Shown here one piece after another: positions 40,540-49,256 of a DNA stretch of 64,000 bases (position 1 is its first letter; each line of letters opens with the position of its first letter). The position numbers were made by a program, and so were the translations under genes. A model generated the notes under the pieces. It was not told the DNA's origin. It worked only from the letters and a program-made list of their open reading frames with translations, and searched no databases. Source of the DNA: Azohydromonas lata NBRC 102462. GTDB lineage: Bacteria > Pseudomonadota > Gammaproteobacteria > Burkholderiales > Burkholderiaceae_C. Where the stretch lies: the NCBI RefSeq assembly GCF_001571085.1, contig NZ_BCTC01000026.1:1-64000 (forward strand), given 5' to 3'.

Positions 40540-41513
40540 TGCGCCCCCTCGATCACGCCACCGGCCTGCTTGACCACCGCGGCCCAGCGCGTGCGCTCCT
40601 TGGCGATGAGCTCCGTGGTTTCCTGCGCACCCAGGCTGGAGACTTCCATGCCCGCCTCCACCAGCGCCGCGCGCACCGCGGGGGTTTGCACGATGCGCGA
40701 CAGCTCCGCCCCCAAGCGGGCCACCTGCTCCCTGGGCATCTTGGACGACACCGTGACGCCCTGCCAGGTGCCCGCGACGAAGTCCGCCACGCCCTGCTCG
40801 GCCAGCGTCGGCACGTCCGGCAGCAGCGGCGAGCGCGTGGCCTTGGACACGCCAATGACGCGCAGCTTGCCGCCCTGCACCAGCGGCAAGGTGGCGGGCA
40901 TGCCGTTGAGCACGGCCTGGGTGTTGTTGGCCATGGTGTCGGCCACGGCCGGCGCGCCGCCCTTGTAGGGCACGTACTGCCAGCGCAGCCCCGTGAGCTG
41001 CGCGAGCTGCATGGTCGCCAGGTGGTTGGGCGTGCCGGTGCCGGGCACGGCGGCGCTCAGCCGCTCGGCCTTGGACAGCGCCACCAGCTCCTTGAGGTTG
41101 GTGGCCTTGAGCGTGGACGGCACCACCAGCAGGTAAGGCGCGTAGGCCAGCATGGCCACGCCCTGCAGGTCGCGCGCGGGGTCGTAGGCGAGATTCTTGT
41201 AGGCCAGCGGCGCGATGGCCAGCCCGCCCACGTCGCACAGCAGCAGGGTGTGCTGGTCGGTGGCCTGCGCCACGGCCGCGGCGCCGATGTTGCCGCCCGC
41301 GCCGCCGCGGTTCTCCACGATGACGGGCACGCCCAAGGCATCGCTCAGCGGCTTGCTGATGAGGCGGGCGATGATGTCGGAGGTGCCGCCCGCGGCATTG
41401 GGCACGACGATCCTGAGCGGCTTGTTGGGCCAGGCCTGGGCCCAGGCGCCGGACGAGGCGGCCAGCGCGAGGGCCGCAAGCGCCTGCAGCGCGTGGCGAC
41501 GACGGGAATTCAT
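40536..41513 (-). CDS. Bug/TctC-family periplasmic solute receptor
   Basis: 325 residues from ATG 41513 (AGGAGA 8 nt upstream). Signal peptide (LAALALAASSGAWAQA), then WPNKPLRIVVPNAAGGTSDIIARLI, VPVIVENRGGAGGNIGAAAVAQA, WQYVPYKGGAPAVADTMANNTQ and LPDVPTLAEQGV, the invariant Bug pattern. Binds a carboxylate in the periplasm. No TctA/TctB genes in the window. One of two Bug receptors in this operon. Confidence 0.94.
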   Translation of the reverse strand: MNSRRRHALQALAALALAASSGAWAQAWPNKPLRIVVPNAAGGTSDIIARLISKPLSDALGVPVIVENRGGAGGNIGAAAVAQATDQHTLLLCDVGGLAIAPLAYKNLAYDPARDLQGVAMLAYAPYLLVVPSTLKATNLKELVALSKAERLSAAVPGTGTPNHLATMQLAQLTGLRWQYVPYKGGAPAVADTMANNTQAVLNGMPATLPLVQGGKLRVIGVSKATRSPLLPDVPTLAEQGVADFVAGTWQGVTVSSKMPREQVARLGAELSRIVQTPAVRAALVEAGMEVSSLGAQETTELIAKERTRWAAVVKQAGGVIEGAQ

Positions 41514-41657
41514 GAGGCTTGTCTCCTGGTGATGCCTGCGGGCCTGTGGACCAGGCCTCCAGGAAATTGCATCACCGGCGACGATGCGCGTCCAATGCCA
41601 ACGCTGGATGGGACGATGCGCGCTTTGCATCGCAACCGGCCAGCCGGCCGGACGCGC

Positions 41658-42482
41658 CTAGGCCAGCGGCACCATGAGCTGCCGTATCAACGCCGCGGTG
41701 TCCGGCCGCGCGCCGCGCCACCAGTTGAAGGCCTCGGCCGCCTGCTCCACCAGCATGCCCACCCCGTCGGCCAGGCGCGGCACGCCGGCATCGCGCGCCA
41801 GGCGCAGGAAAGGCGTGAGCCCCTTGCCGTAGGCCATTTCGTAGGCCAGTTGCGCGGACCCGAACACCGCGAACGGGATGCCGGGCAGCTCGCCCGCGAG
41901 GCTGGCCGAGGTGCCGTTGAGCACGATGTCGAAGGCCATGCCGTCCAGGTCGTTGAGGCCGCAGCCTTGCACCGCGGCGCTGCCGCACTGCGCGGCCAGC
42001 GCCCGCGCCTTGGCCTCGGTGCGGTTGGCGATGACGATGCTCATGGGCTGCTGCGCCAGCAGCGGCAGCAATGCCCCGCGCACCGCGCCGCCGGCACCCA
42101 ACAGCAACACGCGCCGGCCGGCGACGTCGAAGCCCTGGTTGAGGCGCAGGTCGTTGACCAGGCCGACGCCGTCGAAGTTGTCGGCGCGCACGCGCTCGCC
42201 GTCGAAGGCCAGGATGTTGGCCGCGCCGGCCAGGCGGGCGGCGTCCGACGTTTCGGTCGCATAAGCGAGCGCGTCGAGCTTGTGGGGCGCGGTGACGTTG
42301 ACGCCGCGGGCGCCCTGGGCACGGAAGGCGTCCACCGTGGCCTTGAAGCCGTCGAAACCGGCGGGCGCTTCCAGGCGGATGTATTCGAGCGCCTGGCCGG
42401 TCTGGCGCGCGAACTCGGCGTGGATCAGCGGCGACTTGGATTGCGACACCGGGTTGCCGACGATGGCGTAGCGGTCAGGCAT
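41658..42482 (-). CDS. Shikimate dehydrogenase-family protein (AroE paralogue)
   Basis: 274 residues, ATG with AGGAGA 9 nt upstream. IVGNPVSQSKSPLIHAEFA (substrate serines), VNVTAPHKLDALAYA (catalytic Lys), RADNFDGVGLVNDL (catalytic Asp), LLLGAGGAVRGALLPLL (NADP glycine loop) and ANRTEAKARAL (NADP-type Arg). All key residues present, so the enzyme should be active. The location inside a catabolic operon argues for a peripheral AroE/YdiB/QuiB-like role on a shikimate-like or other hydroxy acid rather than aromatic biosynthesis. Confidence 0.9.
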   Translation of the reverse strand: MPDRYAIVGNPVSQSKSPLIHAEFARQTGQALEYIRLEAPAGFDGFKATVDAFRAQGARGVNVTAPHKLDALAYATETSDAARLAGAANILAFDGERVRADNFDGVGLVNDLRLNQGFDVAGRRVLLLGAGGAVRGALLPLLAQQPMSIVIANRTEAKARALAAQCGSAAVQGCGLNDLDGMAFDIVLNGTSASLAGELPGIPFAVFGSAQLAYEMAYGKGLTPFLRLARDAGVPRLADGVGMLVEQAAEAFNWWRGARPDTAALIRQLMVPLA

Positions 42483-42606
42483 GGGCTGTCTCCTGGTACG
42501 GGTACTGCGGGCGATGTGAGGCCGCGCAGCATGCGGCGGGCCGGCGCCCCACTGCTGCGACGCCGGCCCGCGCGTGCCAGCCGGCGGGACGGCGTCGCCG
42601 CGCCCC

Positions 42607-44589
42607 TCAGCCCACGCCGTCCACCTGCGCCTGCAGCTCCTCGAAGGACAGCAGCCGCCCCGCGATGGCGCTGGCCGCCACCGTGGGCGGGCTGGCCAGC
42701 CAGACCTGGCCCGGGCCGCCGCGGCCCGGGAAATTGCGGTTGATGGCGCTCACCGTCACCTGCGAGGCCTCGGTGGTCGAGCCCGGCCCGCAATTGCCGC
42801 AGGCGCCGCACGAGGGCTGCAGGATGCGCGCCCCCACCTGCTCGAACGCCTGCAGGTAGCCCTGGGCAATGCAGTGGTCGCGCACGGCCGTGGTGCCGAA
42901 CTGCAGGAAGAGCTGTACCCCCGGCGCCACGCGCAGGCCGCGCGCGGCGGCCCAGGCCAGCACGGCGTGGTAGTGATCAAAATCCTCGCGCTTGCCGGCG
43001 GTGCAGGAGCCACCGTAGGCGATGTCCACGCGTACGCGCTCCTGCAAGTCGCCCAGGGCCACGCCGTTGCCGGGGTCGCCCGGGCGGGCGACCATGGGCG
43101 TGAGGCGGCTGCAATCGACGCTGAGCACCTCGGCGTAGGCCGCGCCGGGATCGCTGCGCATCCACGGCTCAAGCTCGATGTCCACGCCGCGTCGCTCCTT
43201 GAGAAAGCGCAGCGTCTCGGCGTCCGGCGCGACGATGCCGGTAAAACCGCCCAGCTCGGCCGTCATGTTGGTCAGCGTCGCACGCTCGTCGGTGGAAAGC
43301 GCTTCCACCACCGGCCCGGCAAATTCAAAAACCTTGCCGACGCCCGCGCCGGCGCGCAGCGCGGGCAGCGCCAGCAGGTGCAGCACCACGTCCTTGGCGG
43401 TCACGCCGGCCGGGAGTTGACCTTCCAGCCGCACCAGCAGCGAGGGCGGCAGCGTCAGGCGCACGGCGCCGGTGACGAAGGCGTTGGCCATGTCCGTGGT
43501 GCCCACGCCGAAGGCCACGCAGCCCAGCGCGCCGCTGTGCGGCGTGTGCGAATCGGTGCCGGCGATGAGCTGCCCGGGCAGCGCGTAGTGCTCGGCCACC
43601 ATGGCGTGGGAGATGCCGGCGACGTGGCGGCCATCGTCCCGCGCGGCCTCGGCCTCGGTGAGCGTGCGGTGCTCGCGCAGGCCGTGCTCGGCGGCAAAGG
43701 CGCGTTGGGCGCGGCACATGGCCAGCACCTTGTCCACCAGGCCGCCGCGCAGGTGGGCCGGGCTTTCGGTGACGTAGTTGGTGTGGTCCTCGAACACGAC
43801 GATGGAGCGTGGATCGTGCAGCGCCAGCGGCTTGCCGAAAGTGGCCTGCAGCATGTGCGCGGCCATGCCAGTGTAGTACTCGTGGATGAAGCGCAGGTCG
43901 GCGCGGACGAAGGCGCCGTCGCCGGGCGCGGGGTCGGCCGGCGTGAGCGCGGTGGCCAGCGCGTGGCGGGCCACGATCTTCTCGAACAGCGTGCGCGGGC
44001 GATCGCCTTCGGCCACCGCGGCCGGGCGCACGTCGCGCATGTGCCGCTGGCCAAAGCGCAGCAGGCCGCCGGCGCGCAGGATGGCGGCGGCCAGGGCGTC
44101 GCGGCCCTCCACCAGCTCGTCCACGGCAATGGCCTCGCCGGCCAGGATGCGCGGGATGAGGCCGAAGTCGGTGGAGGTGAACAGGCCGATGTTGTCGGCG
44201 TTCTGCCGGTAGATGCGCTCGAAACTCTCGGCGATCACCAGGCGTATGCCCGCGAGCTTCTCGGCAAAGGGGCTGTGCTCGCGCGAGGAGCCCTTGCCGT
44301 AGCGCTTGCCGGCCACGGTGACGCAGAAGCCGCCGCCGCGCACGGCCTCGGGGCCCAGCGGCACGGTGTCGCCGGCCTTGAAGCCGGTGTAGGCGAAGCG
44401 GCCCAAGCGGTCGTCGTAGTGCGAGAGGATGTGCACCGGCGTGATCTCGTCGGTGGACACGTCGTCGCGCAGCGTGCCGGCCTGCGCCGGGGTCAGCGGC
44501 TCGCCCGCGAGCTGCCGCGCCATGGCCTGGGCCGAGGCGCTCAGGAACAGCAGCCGCCCGGGCAGGGCCAGCGTCGCGCCGTCAGGCAT
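42607..44589 (-). CDS. Aconitase-superfamily hydratase with swivel domain at the N-terminus
   Basis: 660 residues; ATG 44589 shares its A with the upstream TGA (TGATG), and GGAGG is 7 nt before it. N-terminal LeuD-like swivel (~38-170: DDVSTDEITPVHILSHYDD, GFCVTVAGKRYGKGSSREHSP), then the LeuC-like catalytic part (~200-660: VFEDHTNYVTESP, LIAGTDSHTPHSGALG, IAYGGSCTAGK, QPSCGACGNCGPGST, SINRNFPGRGGPGQVWLASP). The 4Fe-4S cysteines lie in the last blocks. Domain order is reversed relative to AcnA. It should hydrate or dehydrate a branched C5-C7 di- or tricarboxylate. Confidence 0.9.
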   Translation of the reverse strand: MPDGATLALPGRLLFLSASAQAMARQLAGEPLTPAQAGTLRDDVSTDEITPVHILSHYDDRLGRFAYTGFKAGDTVPLGPEAVRGGGFCVTVAGKRYGKGSSREHSPFAEKLAGIRLVIAESFERIYRQNADNIGLFTSTDFGLIPRILAGEAIAVDELVEGRDALAAAILRAGGLLRFGQRHMRDVRPAAVAEGDRPRTLFEKIVARHALATALTPADPAPGDGAFVRADLRFIHEYYTGMAAHMLQATFGKPLALHDPRSIVVFEDHTNYVTESPAHLRGGLVDKVLAMCRAQRAFAAEHGLREHRTLTEAEAARDDGRHVAGISHAMVAEHYALPGQLIAGTDSHTPHSGALGCVAFGVGTTDMANAFVTGAVRLTLPPSLLVRLEGQLPAGVTAKDVVLHLLALPALRAGAGVGKVFEFAGPVVEALSTDERATLTNMTAELGGFTGIVAPDAETLRFLKERRGVDIELEPWMRSDPGAAYAEVLSVDCSRLTPMVARPGDPGNGVALGDLQERVRVDIAYGGSCTAGKREDFDHYHAVLAWAAARGLRVAPGVQLFLQFGTTAVRDHCIAQGYLQAFEQVGARILQPSCGACGNCGPGSTTEASQVTVSAINRNFPGRGGPGQVWLASPPTVAASAIAGRLLSFEELQAQVDGVG

Positions 44590-45560
44590 CACTGCGCCTC
44601 CAGGCCGATCTTCTTGGACAGCCTGGCGTACTTGGCCAGCTCGCTGCGGAAGAAGGGCATGGCCTGGTCCATGGGGGCGACGCCGATCTGGTTGCCCTGG
44701 CGCGCCATGGCCTCCTTGGTGGCCGGGTCGTCGAAGGCGGCCACCACGGCGTCGTGCACGCGGCGTGCCTCGGCCACCGGCAGCCCCTTGGGGCCCACGA
44801 CGGCGAACCAGGCCTCGACCACGACCTTGCTGAAGCCCTGTTCGGCAAAGGTGGGCACGTCAGGCAGCGCGGCCACGCGCTGCGGCGTGAACAGGGCGAT
44901 GGCGCGCAGCGCGCCGGATTTCAGGTGGCCCTGCACGCTGGGCAGCGAGACGGCGCCGAAGTCGATCTGGCCGCCCATGAGGTCCGTGACCATGGGGCCC
45001 ACGCCCTTGTACGGGATGTGGCGGGCCTTGGTGCCGGTCTCGTCCAGCAGCGTTTCGGTGGCCAGGTGCAGGATGGTGCCGTTGCCGCCGGAGCCGAAGT
45101 TGAGCTCGCCGCTGCGGGACTTGAGCAGCGCAATGAGCTCCTTGGCGTTGGTGGCCGGCACCTTGCCGGGATTGACCACCAGCAGCATGGGCGTGGAGCC
45201 CACGACGGCGATGGGCGTGAAGTCGCCCGGCATGTCGAAGGGCAGCGTCTTGAAGAGGCTGGGAAAGATGACGACGTTGTTGGAGACCACGCCCAGCGTG
45301 GCGCCGTCCGGCGCGGAGCGCGCGAGCTGCTGCAGGCCGACGATGCCGCCGGCGCCGGGCTGGTTGTCCACCACGATGGGATGGCCCAGCGCCTTGGCCA
45401 GCGCGGGCTGCGCGGCGCGGGTGATGGCGTCCACGCCCGACCCCGTGGCGTTGGGGAGGATGAACCGGATGGGCTTGTCGGATTGAGCCAGCGCGGGGGC
45501 GCACAGGCCGGCGCCGGCCAGGGCCAGCAGCAGGCTGCGCCGGGTGATGGGGGTGGTCAT
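44589..45560 (-). CDS. Bug/TctC-family periplasmic solute receptor
   Basis: 323 residues, ATG 45560 with AGGAGA 7-8 nt upstream. Twin-arginine-like start (MTTPITRRSLLLALAGAGLCAPALAQ) and then KPIRFILPNATGSGVDAITRAAQ, HPIVVDNQPGAGGIVGLQQLA, ARHIPYKGVGPMVTDLMGGQIDFG, LPDVPTFAEQGF. Periplasmic carboxylate receptor. The stop is coupled to the hydratase start. Diverged from the other Bug copy in the operon, so the two probably bind different ligands. Confidence 0.94.
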   Translation of the reverse strand: MTTPITRRSLLLALAGAGLCAPALAQSDKPIRFILPNATGSGVDAITRAAQPALAKALGHPIVVDNQPGAGGIVGLQQLARSAPDGATLGVVSNNVVIFPSLFKTLPFDMPGDFTPIAVVGSTPMLLVVNPGKVPATNAKELIALLKSRSGELNFGSGGNGTILHLATETLLDETGTKARHIPYKGVGPMVTDLMGGQIDFGAVSLPSVQGHLKSGALRAIALFTPQRVAALPDVPTFAEQGFSKVVVEAWFAVVGPKGLPVAEARRVHDAVVAAFDDPATKEAMARQGNQIGVAPMDQAMPFFRSELAKYARLSKKIGLEAQ

Positions 45561-45611
45561 GGGCTTGTCTCCTGTCTGTCTATGTGTCGTGTGCTGCCCG
45601 CTTGAACCGGT

Positions 45612-46805
45612 TCAGCTCACCAGCTTTTCCTGGCGCAGCCGTTCGATGTGCTGCGCGTCGTAGCCCAGCCCGGCCAGCAGCTCGGCCGTGTGGGCGCCCA
45701 GCGGCGGCGGTTGCAGGCGCACCGGCAGGCGCTGGCCGTCCATCGTGATCGGGAACAGCGTCGTCTTCACCGTCTGCCCGGCCTTGTCGCCGTCGGGCAC
45801 CACCACGTCGGCCAGGCCGCCGGTGGCCAGCAGGTGCGGGTCGTCAAAGAGGTCTTCCGGGCGGCGAATGGGCGCGTAGGGCAGGCCGGCCTTCTCGAAG
45901 AGGTCCGCCAGCTCGGCCGCGCCGCGGTGCGCCAGGCGCTCGCGCAGCGTGGCAAGCAGTTGCGGGCGCACCCGCACGCGGTCGTTGTTGGTGGCCAGTG
46001 CCGGGTCGGCCTTGAGGTCGTCCAGGCCCAGCGCGTCGCACATCAGGCCCCATTGGGCGTCGCTCACCGCAGCCAGGAAGATCTGCTCGCCGTCCTTGAC
46101 GGTGAACACGTCGTACACCGCCCAGGGGTTGTCGCGCGCGGGCATGGGCGCGGGGTGCCGGCCCGTCATGGCGTACTGCAGCATGTGCTGCCCCATGAGG
46201 AAGACGTTGTTCTCGTACAGCGCCGACTGCACCTCCATGCCGCGCCCGCTGATGCCGCGCTGTATGAGCGCGCCCAGCACGCCGATGGCGCCGAAGAGGC
46301 CGCCCATGATGTCGTTGACGCTGGTGCCCGCGCGCAGCGGGTCGCCGGGGCGGCCGGTCATGTAGGCCAGGCCGCCCATCATCTGCACCACCTCGTCCAG
46401 CGCCGTGCGGTGCTCGTAGGGGCCGGGCAAAAACCCCTTGTGGCTGGCGTAGATCAGCCTGTCGTTGACGGCGGCGAGGCTGGCGTAGTCCAGGCCGTAC
46501 TTCTTGAGCGCGCCGGGCTTGAAGTTCTCCACCACCACGTCGGCGCTGGCGGCCAGGCGGCGGGCCACCTCGGCGCCCTCGGGGCGGCGCAAGTCCACGC
46601 CCACGCTCTTCTTGTTGCGGTTGAACATGGGGAAGAAGCCCGCGCCCGCGCCGAGCAGCCGCCGCGTGCCCTCGCCCTCCACGGGCTCCAGCTTGATGAC
46701 CTCGGCGCCCATGTCGGCCAGCACCATGCCACAGGTGGGGCCCATCACCATGTGGGTCAGCTCGACGACCCGCAGGCCGCTCAGGGGTTGGGGTGCCGTG
46801 CTCAT
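45612..46805 (-). CDS. CaiB/BaiF-family CoA transferase
   Basis: 397 residues from ATG 46805, GAGGA 7 nt upstream; ATGA overlap with the lyase gene. Family III CoA transferase: LSGLRVVELTHMVMGPTCGMVLADMGAEVIKLEP, FFPMFNRNKKSVGVDLR, ASADVVVENFKPGALKKYGLDY, GTSVNDIMGGLFGAIGVLGAL (catalytic Asp in the VND segment). Moves CoA between carboxylates. In this operon it should activate a hydroxy-diacid made by the hydratase so that the lyase can cleave it. Confidence 0.93.
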   Translation of the reverse strand: MSTAPQPLSGLRVVELTHMVMGPTCGMVLADMGAEVIKLEPVEGEGTRRLLGAGAGFFPMFNRNKKSVGVDLRRPEGAEVARRLAASADVVVENFKPGALKKYGLDYASLAAVNDRLIYASHKGFLPGPYEHRTALDEVVQMMGGLAYMTGRPGDPLRAGTSVNDIMGGLFGAIGVLGALIQRGISGRGMEVQSALYENNVFLMGQHMLQYAMTGRHPAPMPARDNPWAVYDVFTVKDGEQIFLAAVSDAQWGLMCDALGLDDLKADPALATNNDRVRVRPQLLATLRERLAHRGAAELADLFEKAGLPYAPIRRPEDLFDDPHLLATGGLADVVVPDGDKAGQTVKTTLFPITMDGQRLPVRLQPPPLGAHTAELLAGLGYDAQHIERLRQEKLVS

Positions 46806-47740
46806 GCCGCGTTCCTCATCGTCAGTGTCCTGGGCAGCCCGGCGCGCCAGATGGCGCCGTGCAGCGTCTCGCCTTCCAGCCACTGCGCAACGTTGCGGCG
46901 CAGCGCCATCAGCGCGTCGAAATCCAGCCCGGTGGCCACGCCCATGCTGGCGAACAGGTAGGCCACGTCCTCCGTGGCGACGTTGCCGCTGGCGCCGGGC
47001 GCGTGCGGGCAGCCGCCTATGCCGCCGTTGGTGGCGTCGAAGCGGCGCACGCCGGCCTGCCAGGCGGCGAACACGTTGGCCAGGCCCAGGCCGCGCGTGT
47101 CGTGGAAGTGGCCGCAGGCCAGGCGGTCGCCGACCAGCTCGAAAGCCTGGCGGAACAGGCGGCCCACCTGCAGCGGGTCGGCGTAGCCCACGGTGTCGGC
47201 CAGGCCGACGCGGTCGGCCCCGGCGTCCAGCGCGGCCTGCAGCAGCCGCAGCACCTCGGCCTCCTCCACGCGGCCCTGGATCGTGCAGCCGAAGGCCGTG
47301 CTCATGCCGACCTCGATCAGGCAGCGCGAGCCGCTGGCGTCACGCAGGGCGCGTATGCGGGCGATCTCGGCCACCACCTCGTCCGGCGTCTTGCGCAGGT
47401 TGGCCAGGGAATGGGCGTGGCTGGCGGACAGGGGCAGCAGCATCAGGTCGGCGCCGCTGTCCAGCGCGGCCTGCGCGCCCTTGAGGTTGGGCACCAGCAC
47501 GGACGTCACCAGGCCCGGCAGCTGGCGCGCCTGCGCCACCAGCGCCGCCGTGTCCGCCAGTTGCGGCAGCAGCCGCGCCGGGACGAAGGAGCCGACCTCG
47601 ATCTCGCGCAGGCCGGCCGCGTGCGCGGCGCGCAACCACAGCAGCTTCAGCTCGGTGGGCAGCGTGCGGGCCACGCTTTGCAGGCCGTCGCGCAGGCCCA
47701 CTTCGCGCACGGTCACGGCTTCCGGAGAGGGTTTGTTCAT
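46802..47740 (-). CDS. Hydroxymethylglutaryl-CoA lyase-family protein
   Basis: 312 residues from ATG 47740 (no clear ribosome site). HMGL-like TIM barrel: VTVREVGLRDGLQSVARTLP (DG-LQ motif), IEVGSFVPARLLPQLADT, LADTVGYADPLQVGRLF, GHFHDTRGLGLANVFAAW, DATNGGIGGCPHAPGASGNVATED (active-site Cys in GGIGGCP). It performs retro-aldol/Claisen cleavage of a 3-hydroxy-3-methyl acyl-CoA to acetyl-CoA and a keto acid. First gene of the operon, divergent from a LysR; the exact substrate (HMG-CoA, citramalyl-CoA or similar) cannot be fixed from sequence. Confidence 0.92.
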   Translation of the reverse strand: MNKPSPEAVTVREVGLRDGLQSVARTLPTELKLLWLRAAHAAGLREIEVGSFVPARLLPQLADTAALVAQARQLPGLVTSVLVPNLKGAQAALDSGADLMLLPLSASHAHSLANLRKTPDEVVAEIARIRALRDASGSRCLIEVGMSTAFGCTIQGRVEEAEVLRLLQAALDAGADRVGLADTVGYADPLQVGRLFRQAFELVGDRLACGHFHDTRGLGLANVFAAWQAGVRRFDATNGGIGGCPHAPGASGNVATEDVAYLFASMGVATGLDFDALMALRRNVAQWLEGETLHGAIWRAGLPRTLTMRNAA

Positions 47741-47799
47741 GGAGCGGGACTGTAGGCGTTCCACGGGGTGGGTCCCCATGGCGATTTTTCAGCCCTGCC

Positions 47800-47814
47800 G
47801 TTCCAATCCGGAAC
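47800..47814. promoter_or_regulatory. T-N11-A dyad, candidate LysR box
   Basis: GTTCC (47800-47804), AATCC, GGAAC (47810-47814) is a perfect dyad and its inner 13 bp satisfy the LysR T-N11-A rule. It lies in the 94-bp gap between the divergent HMG-CoA-lyase-like and LysR genes, 20 bp before the LysR start. Confidence 0.55.
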
Positions 47815-47834
47815 AACGACGCCTGGAGCCTTTC

Positions 47835-48731
47835 ATGAGCCGACCGCTGGACCCGCTGCTGCTGCAAAGCTTCGTTGCCGTGTGCGAGGAGGGCAGCATG
47901 GCCCGCGCGGCGGCGCGCGCCTCGCTGGTGGCCTCGGCCCTGAGCAAGCGCGTGCTGGCGCTGGAGCAGGAGGTGGGCGTGCCGCTGCTGGAGCGGCGCA
48001 GCAACGGCGTGACGCCCACGCCCGCGGGCGAGGCGCTGCTGGCGCGCGCCCGCGAGGTGCTGGCGCAACTGGAGCGCGTGCGCGCGGAGCTGGGCGAGTT
48101 CGGCGCCGGCGCGCAGGGCAGCGTGCGCGTGCTGGCCAGCCCCTCGGTGCTGGCCGAGAACCTGCCGGACGACATCGCGGCGTTCCTGCGCCGCCATCCC
48201 GCCCTGCGCGTGAGCCTGGACGAGCGGCAGAGCGCCGAAGTGCTGCGCGGCCTTCGCGAAGGCGCGGCCGATCTCGGCGTGCTGTGGGACCAGGGCGACA
48301 CGGCGGGGCTGGACGCGACGCCTTACCGCAGCGACCACTTGTGCGTGGTCATGGCCGCGGGCCACCCGCTGGCGCGGCGCGCGGCGCTGGGCTTCACGGA
48401 CATCCTGGACCAGCCGGCGATCTGCATTTCCCCCGGCGGGCTGCTCGACCGGCTGCTGCGCCGCCAAGCGGCGCTGCTTGGGCGCACACCCTCGTACCGG
48501 ATGCAGGTGTCCAGCATGGATGCGGCCTGCCGGCTGATTGCCGCCGGACTCGGCCTGGCCATCGTCCCGCGCGAAGTGCCCGTGGCGCTGGCAGGGGCCG
48601 GGAGGCTGGTGCTGGTGCCGCTGGCCGAACCCTGGGCGGAGCGGCGCTTCGTGGTGGTGACGCGGCCAGCGCCGTTGGGGTCGGCGAGTGCGCGGCTGTT
48701 GGCGGGGTTTCTGGGGCAGGCAGGCGCTTGA
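47835..48731 (+). CDS. LysR-family regulator of the catabolic operon
   Basis: 298 residues from ATG 47835 (GGAG 6 nt upstream); a longer start at 47778 has no ribosome site. HTH LLLQSFVAVCEEGSMARAAARASLVASALSKRVLALEQEVGVPLLERRSNGVTPT is of the form with Ala-rich recognition helix. Effector domain VRVLASPSVLAENLPDDIAAFL, GAADLGVLWDQGD, GLGLAIVPREVP. Divergent from the lyase gene, so probably the operon activator. Ligand unknown. Confidence 0.93.
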   Translation: MSRPLDPLLLQSFVAVCEEGSMARAAARASLVASALSKRVLALEQEVGVPLLERRSNGVTPTPAGEALLARAREVLAQLERVRAELGEFGAGAQGSVRVLASPSVLAENLPDDIAAFLRRHPALRVSLDERQSAEVLRGLREGAADLGVLWDQGDTAGLDATPYRSDHLCVVMAAGHPLARRAALGFTDILDQPAICISPGGLLDRLLRRQAALLGRTPSYRMQVSSMDAACRLIAAGLGLAIVPREVPVALAGAGRLVLVPLAEPWAERRFVVVTRPAPLGSASARLLAGFLGQAGA

Positions 48732-48792
48732 CCAGGCCAAGGCGGTGGTCGAATCTGCCCGCCCACGGGCCGCGGTGCCGTGAGAAGCGTGA

Positions 48793-49107
48793 CTAGAAAC
48801 TGGCTGAAGCTTGGAATTCCAGCCTGGGCTTGTTTTTGATCGAGCAGCGCCGATACACGATCAAACTCGTGACGGCATAACACCCCACCAGGTTTCCCGT
48901 CGAAACCAGCACGAATTCAGCGTTGCGCGCCACCAGGGCCGCATACAGCAGCGTCACCGTGGCCGAAGTGCTCCAGATACTCCAGGTCAAGAGGGAAACG
49001 TCGGCCGCGCCGGTGCGGCTGCGCCACACGGACCATAACTGCGGAATATAGGCGGCCACGAGCACGGCCCCAAATACCGCATACAGAACACTCACCAGTT
49101 CAAGCAC
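48793..49107 (-). CDS. SemiSWEET/PQ-loop-like small membrane protein
   Basis: 104 residues from GTG 49107. Three helices, the usual triple-helix bundle: VLYAVFGAVLVAAYIPQLWSVWRS with the PQ motif, LTWSIWSTSATVTLLYAALVA, FVLVSTGNLVGCYAVTSLIVY, and a short basic tail. Bacterial SemiSWEETs work as dimers that transport sugars, or remain of unknown substrate. Stands alone between a LysR and a GntP permease. Start codon has only a weak ribosome site. Confidence 0.78.
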   Translation of the reverse strand: MLELVSVLYAVFGAVLVAAYIPQLWSVWRSRTGAADVSLLTWSIWSTSATVTLLYAALVARNAEFVLVSTGNLVGCYAVTSLIVYRRCSIKNKPRLEFQASASF

Positions 49108-49256
49108 GACTTGGCTTTCAACAATTCAGGTTTGGGCCAAGTGTGCTTGATACAAGAGAAGGGATTAAATTCTATAAGCGGCGTATATTCGGACTATTTC
49201 TCGCGGGCCGATTCAAATGCGACAAAAGTCACGGTGCTATTTCTCGGCCGGCCGCA

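Noticed and set aside
41658-42482. Housekeeping aroE of the shikimate pathway
   Set aside because: All catalytic residues are present but the gene is embedded in a LysR-flanked catabolic operon, so a peripheral paralogue is more likely; no gene symbol given.
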